Made by a program: the position numbers and the translations under genes. A stretch of 64,000 nucleotides of DNA from Mesostigma viride (lineage: Eukaryota > Streptophyta > Mesostigmatophyceae > Mesostigmatales > Mesostigmataceae): assembly GCA_009746045.1 (NCBI GenBank), contig RPFO01000909.1:28773-92772 (forward strand), given 5' to 3'. Position 1 is the first letter of the stretch; each line of letters opens with the position of its first letter. This document shows positions 32,863 through 45,412 of this stretch, in pieces. Below the pieces are notes generated by a model, which was given only the letters and a program-made list of their open reading frames with translations, made no database searches and was not told the DNA's origin.

Positions 32863-34435
32863 ATACATTGATTTGTGAATTATACTGGGAATGAATCTGT
32901 TCCTGAGTGTTTGATTTATCAGTGCGTGCCGAGAAGTTGTTTGGCCCAGGCTTATTGCGGACAGTGGCATGCCTACTTTGCTGACGGTTTTATTTGTGCT
33001 TCCGCTCTGACCACCATGACAGAGCCGTTGGGGGTGTTTGTGCCATCCGGGCTAAAATTTAACGTAACGTGCACGGATCGATTCTAGTGTGATAGAAGTT
33101 TGAGGTCCATGCCACGCGTCACAATTATTTGGACCGCTGCGTTGCGTCCGAGGGCTATTTACTAGCCACGCGGACCGTTGTATGTTTGCTGACAGACTTT
33201 TGCTGTGCGTACGGTGTTAGTATGAACCAGTACGGTACCTAGAGTAGTATTTTGGATTTTCTCCTGAATTTTCAGTCCATTGCATGCTTTATTGTCCAAG
33301 TCCTTGGACCTGTAATGCGTTTGGGCCTTGGCGCCCCGCCAGTGTTTTTTTTTTGTCTTTTGCCGCATGACATGGAGTGTGAGTGTACCTTTGTGCGTGC
33401 GCGCCGTGCTTCATGCACCTATTATGCTTGGTGCTGCCTTGAAGGCATGCACTTGCCGCTTTGTCCCAGTATGCTAAGCGCCGCGTCTCCTTTTTTTAGT
33501 CTTTGCATGGTTTTGTATTACGCCGCGCCTAACGTATGCTAACTTATGTGTTGAGCGCGGCGGCCGCTCTTTGTGGCACAATCCCTTGGATGTGTGCAGG
33601 TGGAATTTATCATGCCGGGAGGTCTCAGGTCGTAGATTTCTGTGTCGATGGGTCCACTGGTAAATCAACAGCCGCCACTGAGATCTCAGGACAAAAGCGA
33701 TGCGCATGTGCACTTTGACTTACTCTCGTGTGTTCTTCGCAGCTTAAATATGTAGAGAGCATCACGGGTTCATGCCATGGAGCCCTGTGATCAGCGGGTC
33801 TCGACACAACTGTTAATGATGCTATGGTTTAATAAAAGCATGGCTATACATATTACAATTTGTATTGGAAAGATCGTATTGATTCCTCAAATATTTACTC
33901 GGTTTGTGCAACAATTTACGCGGACAAAGGCTTTTCCTGAAGGTCCTTAAATTTGGCAGCTGGTACGTACGTTGGGAACTTCCGAGTGTTATGTCCGGAC
34001 TGACTTATATGCGGTCTGCAGGCCGCCTGTGGACCGGTTTCTGAGACGGTCCGAATTCAGTGTGTATAAGTGCAAATGTAGGTTGCATCTTTCTTAATAA
34101 CAATGCACAATGTGGGGGCGGCGACATTGAGAAGAAATCGACACCAGTCTAATGGAGTCATACTAGACAGGTGGCTGAAATGTAAGCATCGACATGTGCA
34201 AATAAATATCAGCACATATATAGGATAGTCGTTTCACTCTGCTGTAAGTAATTATATTTTTAACATATATAGGATAGTCGACACATTTATGCGGACATAT
34301 TTCCGGCATCCAAATAACTAAGTCACTAGAAATCTCGAGGTACTGAGGGCCCTGGGGGCCGTAGCAACCAAATGTAGTGCCGGAATCACAACTTCGGCAC
34401 CCTGGCAATACTGCATATTTTTGTATACGTAGACT
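32863..34435. other. No recognised gene
   Basis: Open frames of up to 96 codons (33252-33542 on the plus strand) occur, but none shows a domain. Sequence near 34070-34130 is similar to 58575-58620, an unclassified dispersed repeat. Confidence 0.3.
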
Positions 34436-37400
34436 ATCAGTTTTCTCTGAACATACTTTAATTAACGCATGCCGGGAAGATAGGGCCGCTATGCCTTGGT
34501 CTGCATGTGGAAGGCTGTCTGCGACATGGGCTGACGAATTCGATTTGTGCAAAGGGTTTCATGCTCGCCTGAATTTTCCTTGGATGACCCAGTTGTTTAT
34601 AAGGGTCAGTGGCTATTAATTAGTGGTCCGAGAAAATTAATTGTAGGTTTTATGTGAAAAATGACAATGGACTGACAGGTCTTATTGCATGCAATGCTTG
34701 CTGCCTGTGCATGCTTGCCTTCGCAGGTTATCAAGCTTAGGTTGAAGAGCTGAGGTTCAAGACAGTAATGGTGTTGAGATTGGCACAAGAATGGTGGACT
34801 GGCTGTGTCCACGTTGTTTATTTCATAAGATTAGAGCTTCAGCGAGAGATACAGAACTTTCAGCGAGAGATAGAACGATGTGATTGGCTATCCCAGAATA
34901 TTCTGAGCATCATTCTGAACATCTGGTTGTGGACCAATCAGGTTGGAACAAGATCAACCTCATCCAAATGTAATCTAAAGTAATCCTAATGATATAATGT
35001 CAAAGACCCTTTCAAATGTGATCTGATGATGGAGTAAATCTGGCGTGAACATATCAGCGCCACATCTGACATGCACAGTGTACATGTCAGTCAGTCAGCT
35101 GTCCTGTCATAGATTCTCAGCTGACATGTCATAGGTCACCTGACATAAACAGATTAGTCGGCTGCCCATAAGGATCCACTTGGCATCTATAGGTATTAAT
35201 CCCTGATTACTAAAACTGGCCACAACTTTCTTGTTTGTAGGCCAAATCACACGGGGTAAAAAGCACTAGGTAAAGCACAACATCCTCTGGCTAACCAGGC
35301 AACATGCACATACACTTATGCATGCTAGGTGGGTACAAACCCCAGACATTTATAAGACTTGATTGCAAAGATTCGTATTTGGTTGCACCGGCTAAGATTA
35401 GCTGGGGACCTGTAGGGTCAGCTGGCTGCTAATGTAACGAATCTTTGACTGATTTGGTTTCTTTAGTGAGTCGTGACTAATTATTGTATAGTGGACTTGG
35501 ACCCGCCAAAGGGGACAATGGGCGAGTTTTATGTTTGTCAGTCTTGAGAACCTTGTACGACTACCTGTACGGTTAACGCACTAGCCTGGGGGTGCGTGGC
35601 CACGTTATTTGTAGTGACGTTTTCAGCACTGCTCAGGCCGGCGTGTGACGCATGCCGGTGCTACTTAACTTAGGATGATGTCAGCTTTTGTGTCGGCGGA
35701 CCATGCCTTAAGCAAGCTAGGCTGGCAATGATCCACAATTGTTTCTTTTACAATGGAGGCAATGGCCGCAGGCCTGTGCAAAATTGCACATTCTAGCGCA
35801 GGTTGCATCTGTCTTGTGGCCGAGGCAGATGGTGGCACAACCGCTAAGTTGTTCAACACAGCATGTACCAGAGTTGGCCGTGCAACCGAAGAAAATTTAA
35901 ATTTACCCCCATGTCGTTTTCCCCGGCTGCGGGTCTTGTTGACATGGGCGAAGGATGGGGCGCTACTTCGGCGGTTTGACCAGCTTCGGCGGAGCTGTTC
36001 ATAAGTTTCTAAAACAGCTCTAGTGTCACATCGCAGGCTTGCCACCTTGCGATGGTGCGTGTGACATGACCGGGACTCGATCTAAAGGTCACGACCCAGG
36101 TTCCTGTCATGCAGCGACGGCCTCTTTTCATAAATTATTTTTTGTGGCGGCAGGTCCGTTGTCCAGTTGCCCCTGCCGAGGAGGGGTAGTTGGGGACAGT
36201 CTACAGGAGTCGCGCGAGGGTTGCGCTCCGAAGCTAAAAATTATTCCCTACTGCGAGACTCAAGTCGGGGAGGGCGTCTTAGGGAGGCGAGGCAACGCCA
36301 GACCTTCGTCGTTCCTTTTCTTTTCGTCTCAGCACCTGCTGCGCCGCTCAGTCTATTATGGTGTCGTAAAACCTTTTTCCTTTTTGGATAATGCCGGCAT
36401 TGCGAAATGCTGGATTTTCTTTTGGGGCTTGCTTTTGAGGTGGTCAGCGACTTGTGTCGCATTGTGACCAGCAGGCCTGCCCCTGCGGGGATTAATATAG
36501 CCTAGAGCGGGCTGAGTCGCCATTTAAGATGTCGCGACACGCTCTTTCGCGCACGGTGGTCATGAGATTAATAGGCGCAATGGGGTTGGCGCCATGGGGG
36601 GGGGGGGTAATTGGGTGGAGGCTTCTTGCTTCCGCGAGCGGATTGAGAAACCTTAAGGCCACTGTTAACTGCTGCATTTGTAGCAGCCTGGCTCCACTTA
36701 TTGTATTCAATCAAATGCTGGTCTTCTTGGGAGCTTAGTGATCTGAATCGGTTTTCTCTGAATATAGTTTAATTAACGCATGCGGCAAAGATAGTGCCGC
36801 TATGCCTTGGCCTGCATGTGGAAGGCTGGACCTGCGACATGGGCTGACGAATTCGATTTGTGCAAAGGGTTTTATGCTCGCCTGAATCTTCCTTGGATCA
36901 CCCGGAGGTTGTTTATAAGGGTCGGTGGCTATTAAGTAGTGGTCCGACAAAATTAATTGTAGGTTTTATACGACTTGCTTGCAAAGATTCGTATTTGGTT
37001 GCACCGGCTGAAGTTAGCTGGGGACCTGACTGATTTGGTTTTTTGAGTCGTGATTAATTATTGTATAGTGGACTCGGACCCGCCCAAACGGTCGATGGGC
37101 AAGTTTTATGTTTGTCAGTCTTGAGAACCTTGTACGACTACCTGTACGGTCAACCCACTAGCCTCCTGGGGGGTGCGTGGCCACGTTATTTGTAGTGGCA
37201 TTTTCAGCACTGTACAGGCCGGTGTGTGAAACATGCCGGTGCTACTTAATTTAGGATGATGTCAGCTTGTGTGTCGGCGGACCATGCCTTATGTAAGCAA
37301 GCTAGGCTGGCCATGATCCGCGACGGTTCTTTTTCCTCCCTCCCACCCTGAATGCTTGATCTTGATTCCGCGTGCCGATTGAGAAACCTTAAGGCCACTG

Positions 37401-37442
37401 TCAACTGCTGCATTTGTGGCAGGGCTCGACTTATTGTATAAA
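34436..37442 (+). mobile_element. Non-autonomous split-direct-repeat element, beta family copy 2
   Basis: A1 is split in two (34436-34650 and about 35350-35730) by an insertion. Body to 36614, B1 (36615-36747), A2 (36748-37315), spacer with CCTCCCTCCCACCC, B2 truncated (about 37345-37442). Sequence and order match beta copy 1, including the pyrimidine spacer between A2 and B2. A2 has CCTTATGTAAGC where A1 and copy 1 have CCTTAAGC, again TA to TATGTA. No coding frame is recognised in the body. Confidence 0.82.
34651..35349. mobile_element. Insertion inside beta A1
   Basis: About 0.7 kb interrupts the A1 repeat inside the motif GGTTTTATACGACTT. The junctions read GGTTTTATGTGAAAA on the left and GACATTTATAAGACTT on the right, consistent with a TA or slightly longer target duplication. 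The interior has no coding frame or clear terminal inverted repeats; it contains a local duplication of CAGCGAGAGATA near 34840-34873. Confidence 0.5.
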
Positions 37443-38034
37443 TTTCAACCAGAAAAGAAGTGCCGTAAAGGGCACGGCACCCCCTACCTAGCCCTACCAA
37501 TCTTGGCCAGAAATATGGCGGGCGGAAGCGATTATTACTGTAAGGACGCATTCCTAGTTAAATTCCCCGTGTTTACAGAAATTACTGTATTAGGACGCAT
37601 TCCTAGATAACCCCCCCCTGTTTACAGAAATTAAGTTGACCACAACATTAAGTGGGATAGCAATTAACGGGCCCATTCCAGGATTATCTAAAATCCTGAC
37701 ATCATGGCTGCCTCCAGAGTTATAATGGTTTACTAAAATTAAAAATGTAAATATCAAGAAGTCTTCAGAGTGGCAAAGATCTTCCTCTACCAATGGGCTT
37801 GGTATAATTGGCAATTTTACCCCGACTCGATCCGTTGTCCCCAGTTCTCAAATTCTCAAATTCTCGCACGTGAGCCCTCTCTTACTGACTACCTACGGAC
37901 TACTTGCGGACTGCTTGACGCGGTGTCGCCGGGCTACAAGGTCTGCAACTTGCCAAACTTGTTTCCCAACGCCGCCGCGCCCTAATCTACACTGCTTTTC
38001 GTACATGGCTTGTGTTGGGTTCATCAACGACCAT
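37443..38034. other. No recognised gene
   Basis: A near-duplicate short segment (GACGCATTCCTAG with ATTACTGTA context) occurs at about 37545-37560 and 37590-37610. Nothing else is recognised. Confidence 0.35.
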
Positions 38035-38405
38035 AGATGCTCATCGACGGTGCAATCCAACGGCGGAGAATAAGTTCGCCACAGCACAGCGCGATGCAAC
38101 TGTCAGCTCTTTTCCACATGCAAGTACAGTGCGAGATGCATCGCTGACCGGAAATTCCGTCCAACACCGTCGTACAGTACTACCAATCAGTCGCGTCGCG
38201 TTGCGTCGCGCCGCGTCGCCCTTTTCCAGCTATATCTCTGACACTTCAACGATTTCAGTACTTTCCGTCACCCTTGACATGTTGTCGTACAACACTACAC
38301 ATTTACGCCATGTTCAAATCGAAGCTCGCTTCGGAAATATCTTGATAGAGGCATGCCTCTTATTCAAGGTACCTCTCAACTGACCCTCGGCCCCCGTCCT
38401 TTAAA
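38035..38405. mobile_element. Fragment of the MITE-like family
   Basis: Aligns with the right half of the element at 17797-18491: AACTCCGTCCAA/AATTCCGTCCAACACCGTCG, the GAGGCATGCCTCTTATT arm and AAGGTACCTCT. The left terminal arm is not evident. It lies about 350 bp from an LRR exon, as its relative does from the duplicated exon, so it may have been carried by the same duplication. Confidence 0.55.
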
Positions 38406-38747
38406 AATTTCATAATTGGGAACCAGAAGCCAATTTTACCCCGACTGGGTTCAATTATCTAACAGCGGAACATGCTGCGAAAGTCGAAACACATAATAAA
38501 TTTCGTGGGACAGAGTACTGTAATTCAGTTTCAGCAGGTGTGGTGTCTAATGGGCAGCAACCTGAGTTTAATGGTACCCCCTTGATCCGGGGGATCGCTC
38601 GAACATTCCACCATGCATGAGGTGAGCCACGGGTGACGGCATTCATGTGATAACAGTGATATTACTCTGCACTGTACAGTATAGCTAATCTCGGTATCGT
38701 TCAGGTATAGCGCATCAAGGAACTTCTTGTTTGGCAGTCGAGCTTAC

Positions 38748-38819
38748 AGTTCCACCAGAGAGCGGAGATTTCCCAGCTCAGGCGGGATGGTTCCAGAAAA
38801 GTAATTGTCGGCGAGGCGT
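38748..38819 (-). CDS. LRR exon (72 nt)
   Basis: The clearest of the LRR exons: LADNYFSGTIPPELGNLRSL, a textbook plant-type repeat of 24 residues. Acceptor CAATGCAG and donor GTAAGC enclose exactly 72 nt in phase 2-2. Flanking intron on its downstream side (38525-38747) resembles that of the exon at 19782. Expected role is one coil of an extracellular binding solenoid. Confidence 0.85.
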
Positions 38820-40490
38820 CTGCATTGACAACGATGACGCAGACACGCGTACGTAAGCATTGACAACTGACAATGTTAGAATCTTACGATACGTTTATGG
38901 GCGCGGCAGCACATAAATGTAGCCAAACATGTGCGTACATTCAAACCAAATACATATGTACAGTACAGTACTTTAAGTGCATGATAAACTACATATGTGT
39001 ACATGACAAACTCTGTACACTATGTATACTATGTATGAGTGCCCATTTCGTTTTAACTGGACCATGGACATACATGGTGTAGAACCTACATATAATGTGT
39101 TACACTACTTGATACGTGGAAATGAATACTAACCCCTAAATGGTCTGGCTGCCGATTTTCATTAAGCACATAGAGTCCATACGTATAGCCAATGATGTCC
39201 ATTTTCCCTGGCCATTGGGTCAGCCTGACCCATGCCAGGTGATTGCATCGCACATTATGGCTTGTACTTCTGCCACTTGTGCCGGCAACTCACAAAACAT
39301 AATCGCACATTCTAGATGTCTTGATATCGACTTAGCTGACAATACTGCTGGCAAACTATATGCAAACGCATCATGTACGGTGCATCTAGTACTCCGTGTC
39401 AGACGCAATATCGAACACCAAATATCATTTGTTGGGCTGACTGCTGAGGATGGTACTGGCGGCACCTAAATCACGGAAAAGTACTGTGCCAGAAATTCCA
39501 ACTTCGGCACGCTACAGTATATAATTTGCTATACTGCACTAATTTCAGTGCTATAAATTGGGCGGGAAAGCTCACGGCTAGCCCTATACCTAACCTATTT
39601 AGTTATTGGCCAGCCAGCCCGGCATACTTACGTAACGGCCAATGTTTTTGCTGAAGGTTTTTAGGCCGCGGTCGCAGTGGCCTGAGCCATTAAAATCCTG
39701 CGGCCGTGGTGGCCTCGGCTGTCAAAATCCCTTGGTCGCACGCCCTTATCACAAGGACACAAGGTCACAAGCACGCCAACATGGCAACAACTGACCACCA
39801 CCCTACAGCCGGCGATGCAAGCACACCTCGGCCTCGAGGTGGGTAAAAAAAAATGCTTGCCAGGAAACTTTAGGCCGAAAATTCATGAACTATCAGCTCC
39901 GGTACGGCAAGTGTAAAATATGAAAATGCGGTACTTGGTCAACATGATAATTGACATCTTTCATTAGAATTAAGTAACGCATACTGGCAGCATGGCTACG
40001 GCAGTGCCCTTGCCATATGGCAGCTATTAGCCTACATTGCTACATTGTCACTTGCTTGAGCAAGGAAAAAAAAGGGGGAGAGTTCATGGAGTCGCCAACC
40101 ACTAAACCACATGTGCACGGTGGCATGGGTTGGCGCTACCCTCGACGACAATCTGACAGCTGGCACAAAATGACAGGTCGGCATCACATGTGGTGTCGCA
40201 TGCATAGGGTGCACATCTACAAGTGTAGAAAGTGCTGTGCAAAAGTGCAGACGCAACCTGCCAGACCTGAACCTAGTACGGCCACTCTACATAATGAACG
40301 CCACTCAAATTGCGCGCTCAGTGCCGGAATATGACCATCGGCAAGTGCTCATACACATCACTCAAAACTATATAAATTGTGATGCGGAAAGTTGGAATAG
40401 CACACGGCTAGACTACCTACTGTAGGCAAGAGGTGGGCATAACCTCTGACAGGTTTCATCAAGTTGAATAGCTTTAAGCTATAACTTTGT
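38820..40490. other. Probable intron; no recognised gene
   Basis: Open frames of about 80-109 codons at 39140-39469 and 39220-39465 are on opposite strands and show no domain. No RNA gene recognised. Confidence 0.35.
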
Positions 40491-40554
40491 ATCGGCCAAT
40501 TACTAATTGGCCAACACCCTTCGCAGGATGTTGGCCATTTAGTAATTGGCCGAT
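40491..40554. repeat. 26-bp hairpin followed by A run
   Basis: Arms 40491-40516 and 40529-40554 (ATCGGCCAATTACTAATTGG and onward) pair with one mismatch around a 12-nt loop. Weaker complementarity continues outward (GAATAGCTTTAAGC with AGCTATTC). It lies just beyond the LINE 3' end and looks like a tiny foldback element. Confidence 0.7.
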
Positions 40555-40611
40555 AAAAAAGAATGGCTAACAGCTATTCAGCTGGTACAGTAGCAGTGTA
40601 TACATATGTAT

Positions 40612-42785
40612 ATATTCATTGAGAATGATAAATTAAGGAGGTGAGATTGGCATGCAACATAAGGAAAACCCCGAAAAGAAGAAGAACCCTGAAGAAATTA
40701 ATAGTAATCTGACACGGACATCCAAGGATCACGCCAGCTGCACAAGGTACAACTAACTACATCACAATACTACGACACGCAGCAACATCGCTGCCGGCCC
40801 ACCATGCAGGCCTGGGAGGGATCTAGACCGCATGGGTCGCGACAAAGTCGGCCCGGGTGCGGCGGAATAACACATTGATCAGCCACGGTGCGAGTGAGGG
40901 CGAGTGACAGGCGCTGCCGCCAATACGAGGATCGACCACGTGCGGGCAGACCACGGGGCGGTCTGACCCTCGAGGTCGACGCGGTCTTCACGGCGCTGGC
41001 AGCACTCGCGGAAAAACTCCGCTGTCTTGGGGCCCATGGCCCCAAACTCCTCAAGGACAAAGCGGATGACCCGGTGGGGCCCCACATTGCCGTAGGAGGC
41101 AAACTTGTCGCGCTCAGCCACAGCGGCACGAGCGCCGGCATCCACAGCCGCCCGGAGGATGTGGCGACCGGAGAGCGGCCGAGCCACGGAGACATCGATG
41201 AGCAGCAGGGGCCAACCCTGCCCGTCGTAGGCAAGCACGGTAATGCCGGGGCGGAGGTTGGGTGAGTACAGTAGAGGGCGGCCCCATCCGCGTCCTCGCA
41301 CTTGATGGTGGAGTGGGGAAAGACCGACCGAACCATGGCACACACCACCCGGAGGAGAGCGGTATGGAGATAGAGGAACCAGTTCTGGTTCTGCTGGCCA
41401 CCCATGCACGCGATGTAGTGCGTCCCAGTAGTATCGAGATCAAGCCCGCAGCTGCCGCAGGACGCACCTGCCGTGATGAGAGGTTGCAGGGCAAACAGCT
41501 GGTGGCGGAGAGCGATGGCGTACAGGGCCGGCACCAGCGTGAACAGAGGGCTCATGGGGAGGGCGCGCAGGAATGCGGCCCCCACGCTCCCCTCAATGGA
41601 AACGGAGTGAAGCCAAGCCTTCCCCTGATCGTTCAAGCTCGCATGCAGATCCATCCAGTCGGCACAGTGTAGTATACCCGCGTATGTCTATTGCTGTTTT
41701 CCATGAACGCAGGCAGGGAAGACACTAGGACTGACGACAGTAGACACGCCGGGCGTGCCCCGGGGCAGGCGACGGTGGACGGCCTGGGCGGAGCGGACGA
41801 GGTCGCAGGCCTGCTGGATCCCGAGGTAAGAATCCTGCACAGCCTGCACAAAGGGGAAGGGGGATGGGGTGACCAAGTCGGGAATGGCGCTGACGGCGCT
41901 GGGGACCAACCGGCGGATCTCCGCCCAGGCCTGAGCAACAGAGCGAAAAGGAAGGCGGCGGGGGCGTCGGAGGCGGGCGGCGCGGGTGAGCCCACAACCG
42001 CCCATGCGGCAGGGGAGGGTGGCCAAGCGCATGGAGTGAGCTGGCAGGCTAGGGCCAGGGAGGAGCACCTGCAAGGCGGCCTGAATGTGCTCATCGTGGC
42101 CTTCCGCGCGGCACGCCGCACCAAGTGGGGGGGAGCTCCACGGAGCCAGTGAACCACCCGCGGGTGGGCGCGAAACCAGCCAGAGGAGGAGTACTTTGGT
42201 CTGGGGGTCCTTGAGGCGCGCCCGAGTCTCGAGGACATGGGTGCGCTGTTCCACGGTGGCCCGGAGCTTTTCTTCGACGTAGTCAGGGTCACCCACAGGG
42301 ACGCCCAGGCACGAGAAACCACGCGCCCGCGCAAATGCCCCCGGGATAGCCGCAGGGAAGCCAGAGCAGTCCCCCTGGGGCGAGAAGACTGCACACTTGG
42401 GGAGGGTGAGCCGAAGGTTGATGGCCGCCATGGCCACTTCAAGGGCAGCCAGGGCGGTAACCACAGCGTCGGCCGGGCCAGGGGGCATGGATATCGTCCA
42501 TATAGGCGAGGAGCACGACATCCGGGTGCGCAGCGTGGACACCTTGGAGAGCCTTGTGCAGCGGGGCGGACAGGTAAAAGGGGCCGAGGGGGTCACCTTG
42601 CTGGGTTCCCGTGCGGGAGGCGATGTCGGCGAACGTCCCATCCTCCATGAGGAAGGAGAGTTGAGTGGGTTCGCCGTAGCAGGCTGCTGTCCACGCAAGA
42701 AGGTCAGGGAACGCCTCGCTGACGGCCTCAAAGATGCTAGCCTTGGTGACAGCAGTGAACGCATTGTGGCAATCCAATAATTGCT
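40612..42785 (-). pseudogene. 5'-truncated LINE with RT, zinc knuckle and restriction-like endonuclease
   Basis: A non-LTR retrotransposon relic. From the right: RT from motif A (LDCHNAF) through TQQGDPLGP (motif B) and AYMDDI (motif C) to about 42480; after a frameshift, the thumb region with FSCLGVPVGDPDYV; then, past a stop near 41690, a CCHC knuckle CGSCGLDLDTTGTHYIAC; then, in another frame, LRPGITVLAYDGQ, LLLIDVSVAR and ERDKFASYG, fitting the PD..D..K pattern of the R2/NeSL/Dualen-type restriction-like endonuclease. The expected PD is PG, which may remove a catalytic Asp. At least three frameshifts or stops. The 3' UTR runs to about 40612. No 5' ORF remains. Confidence 0.8.
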
Positions 42786-45116
42786 TTAGCCGGCCATTGG
42801 AGTAAGGGGCTGCCAGAAAGAACCAGATTTATTACATATAAGTGATAAGCCCACGTGAAGGCCGTAGCCAATCTGAGATCAATCTAGTCTAGCTAGGCCA
42901 CCCGACACGGGGGCTAGGACATCACACTACCAGGGCCACTTCACCTGGGCCAGTCATGAGGACCTGGACATGTCATACCCCGCACCCCCCAACCTGGCCC
43001 TCGGCAGGCTGTCGCGTGACCCCGCCTACCGTAGCTCCCCGTGTCCCCTGCCGCTACCAGCGGCTCCAGCAGCCCAGCCAGGCGGCAATACAACAGGGGG
43101 AGCTAATAGTCTCCCTGAGCAGGATGATTTATCCCCAGGCCCAGCACACATTCCCTCACCCTAACAGGTGCAGCTCGTCGAGGGTGTAGACACGCCGAGT
43201 AAAACACAACCCCACGGCCCCGCCACACAGGTGGGTCCTTACACGCCCCCCCCCTCGTGGGGAGCGGGGAAAACGCAAAGGCAGAGCGGAGCCCGCAGCC
43301 TTACCGCGGGCGTAGCGGAGCCCGCGAGGGGAAACATTTTTCGGAAACCTGTCAACCCGTAGAGGGTTTTCCACGCGAATTCCCCGCACCCAAGCTGCCG
43401 CCTTGGATTCCCCTCCGTCTGTACGCCATGCCCCGTCATCCCGTTTTTATGTTTTTGCACCATGGCAGCACCCCAACGATGTAACATAGTAGTATGTAAT
43501 CGGGTGCCCGTTAAGGCACCGGACCCTACCCTCTCGTCTGCAGCACGAGGCTCCCCCTCCTCCATGCGTCGGGTAAAATTCTGCCCTTATATACTGCATG
43601 GACACTTCCCCCAACAACTCGTCACCTCGCCCTCCCCCACACCTCCCCATCTGGCCCCCCCGGCCGGGTGTTCCTACAGTAACGGGGAGGTAATACGCCA
43701 GGCGATCTGAATTTCATGTTTCGGCAGCTTGGACAACGCAATACTGTTTTACAGTGATTCCTGCACCATCTCACGATTTTTACCACCCACGTGCACTATT
43801 CCACAGCTCCCATCGACTGTGGCCGGGCCTGCCCAACTCATCTCGTGGCAGGAGATGATGTTCCATAGTGTCGGTCGGCGCCCAAATAATGCAGTGGAAA
43901 TCGAGTCCTGTACTTCGAAAAAAAAGGGGCCCCGCCACCTTCCTCCCTCGGCGGCCAAAAATTCAAGTCACTCTGGGCCCTCCCGAATCAACGGGAAGGC
44001 TGGTAGCCATCGACTAATTTGGGCTTGTGCCGCCATGGCCAGCCACCACCGAATTTTGATGGTTGCGACAGCTGCAAAGAGGCCGGGTTGCGGTACTGCC
44101 ACAACCCTAAGTAGCCGGACCGCCCTAAGGTGGCGCGAGCCAGCCCACTGACCAAAAGGCCAGTGGTGCCGTGACGCGCGCCAGCCCACTGACCAAAAGG
44201 CCAGTGGTGCCGTGGCGCGCGCCAGCCCACTGACCAAGAGGCCGGTGGCGCCGCGCCACCCCGGGTCCACACTACCCCCCCCTCACTGCTAGTTGGGCTG
44301 TCTACTGCGGCCGCCCCTCCCCCTTTGAGTTTGCCGCAAGTCATAGATAATACGAGCGTGAGCTCACAAAATCCACCTTCAGCGCCACATGGGTCGGATG
44401 CGTCTCTGGGTAGGCCTGAACTGTGTGCACGATGATGTCGGTGCCCCCTTTGGTGGCGACGCCAAGCTAGGCCGCGACGGACTCCTCAGTATCACTCCGG
44501 TTGGGGCAGAAGTAGGCCCGAAACTCGGGGGCCTTTTGGCGACAAATGACCTTACTCACCAGCTTGCGTAGGAACTCTCCGCAAGCAATGGGACGAACGC
44601 GGCCAGCAGGCGGGGGGACGTCGTCTTTCAGGAGGGCAATGAGGCGTGCCCCAGCCAGCCAAGGGCGCGTATATATGCAGAGGAGAGAAATTCTTAAGTT
44701 TCAATGCGTTGGGCAGGCTTGAGAACCACTCAGACTCCTCTGCATATACATGACCCTTATTTTCTGAAGGGTTCTTCCTCTTTTCAAGGCCTAATTCCAT
44801 ATGTTGCTTCATATGCCGCTCTCACCAAGGTAATTTATCATTATCAATTTCAATATATATGACCCTACATGCGCGGGAAACTATCCCTATACACAGCAGC
44901 AGCTCACTAAGTCCCACCATACTGCATGCAGGTGTGTCGCTGCATGGTGGGCCACTGCTCAGGTACACATACATATGTAGGTGGGCCATGATGTGCACGT
45001 GCCTCACAATATACGATGTGCCAGTTCATTTTCCGATACTCACCTGTGACCAATGGTGGGCCATACAGCATTCCACTATCAAAATAAACACAATTGTCAT
45101 GCTAATGTAATCTTAC
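42786..45116. other. No recognised gene; GC-rich repeats
   Basis: Includes a GC-rich block at 43193-43345 related to the inverted repeat of the alpha bodies (GGCAGAGCGGAGCCCGC) and the 41-bp tandem repeat listed separately. The segment 44870-45116 is paralogous to the flank of the LRR exon at 28952. Open frames up to 140 codons at 43729-44151 cross repeats and show no domain. Confidence 0.4.
44140..44262 (+). repeat. 41-bp tandem repeat, three units
   Basis: Units start CCAGCCCACTGACCAAAAGG at 44140, 44181 and 44222. The first two differ by one base (GTGAC/GTGGC); the third is more diverged. Confidence 0.9.
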
Positions 45117-45188
45117 AGGTTAACCAGGCTTGTCAATGATCCCAGAGAAGCTGGGAAGGTTCCGCTGAGCTGCATCCCATTCATATGC
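45117..45188 (-). CDS. LRR exon (72 nt)
   Basis: One 24-residue LRR with core MQLSGTFPASLGSLTSLVN. Acceptor TTTCCAG and donor GTAAGA delimit exactly 72 nt, phase 2 at both ends. It is the rightmost (most 5') LRR exon found. The exon and flanks are closely related to 28952-29026. The next upstream exon is not recognised; the coding retroelement starts only about 220 bp away. Confidence 0.78.
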
Positions 45189-45412
45189 CTGGAAACGGGA
45201 TGCCACAAGACATTACAAGCAAAAACAATGTACGATGTACGGTGTTATGCCAGCATTACCTGCACATATATTATGCCGTCCAAAAATATGACCTAGAGCA
45301 CTTCATGATTCTAGATCATTGGATTATTTATTAAGTCCCAGTGTCCACTGCCAGTGGTATGTATTTAGTAATAATAACAAACAAATCACAATATATATTT
45401 TCATATTTTAGT

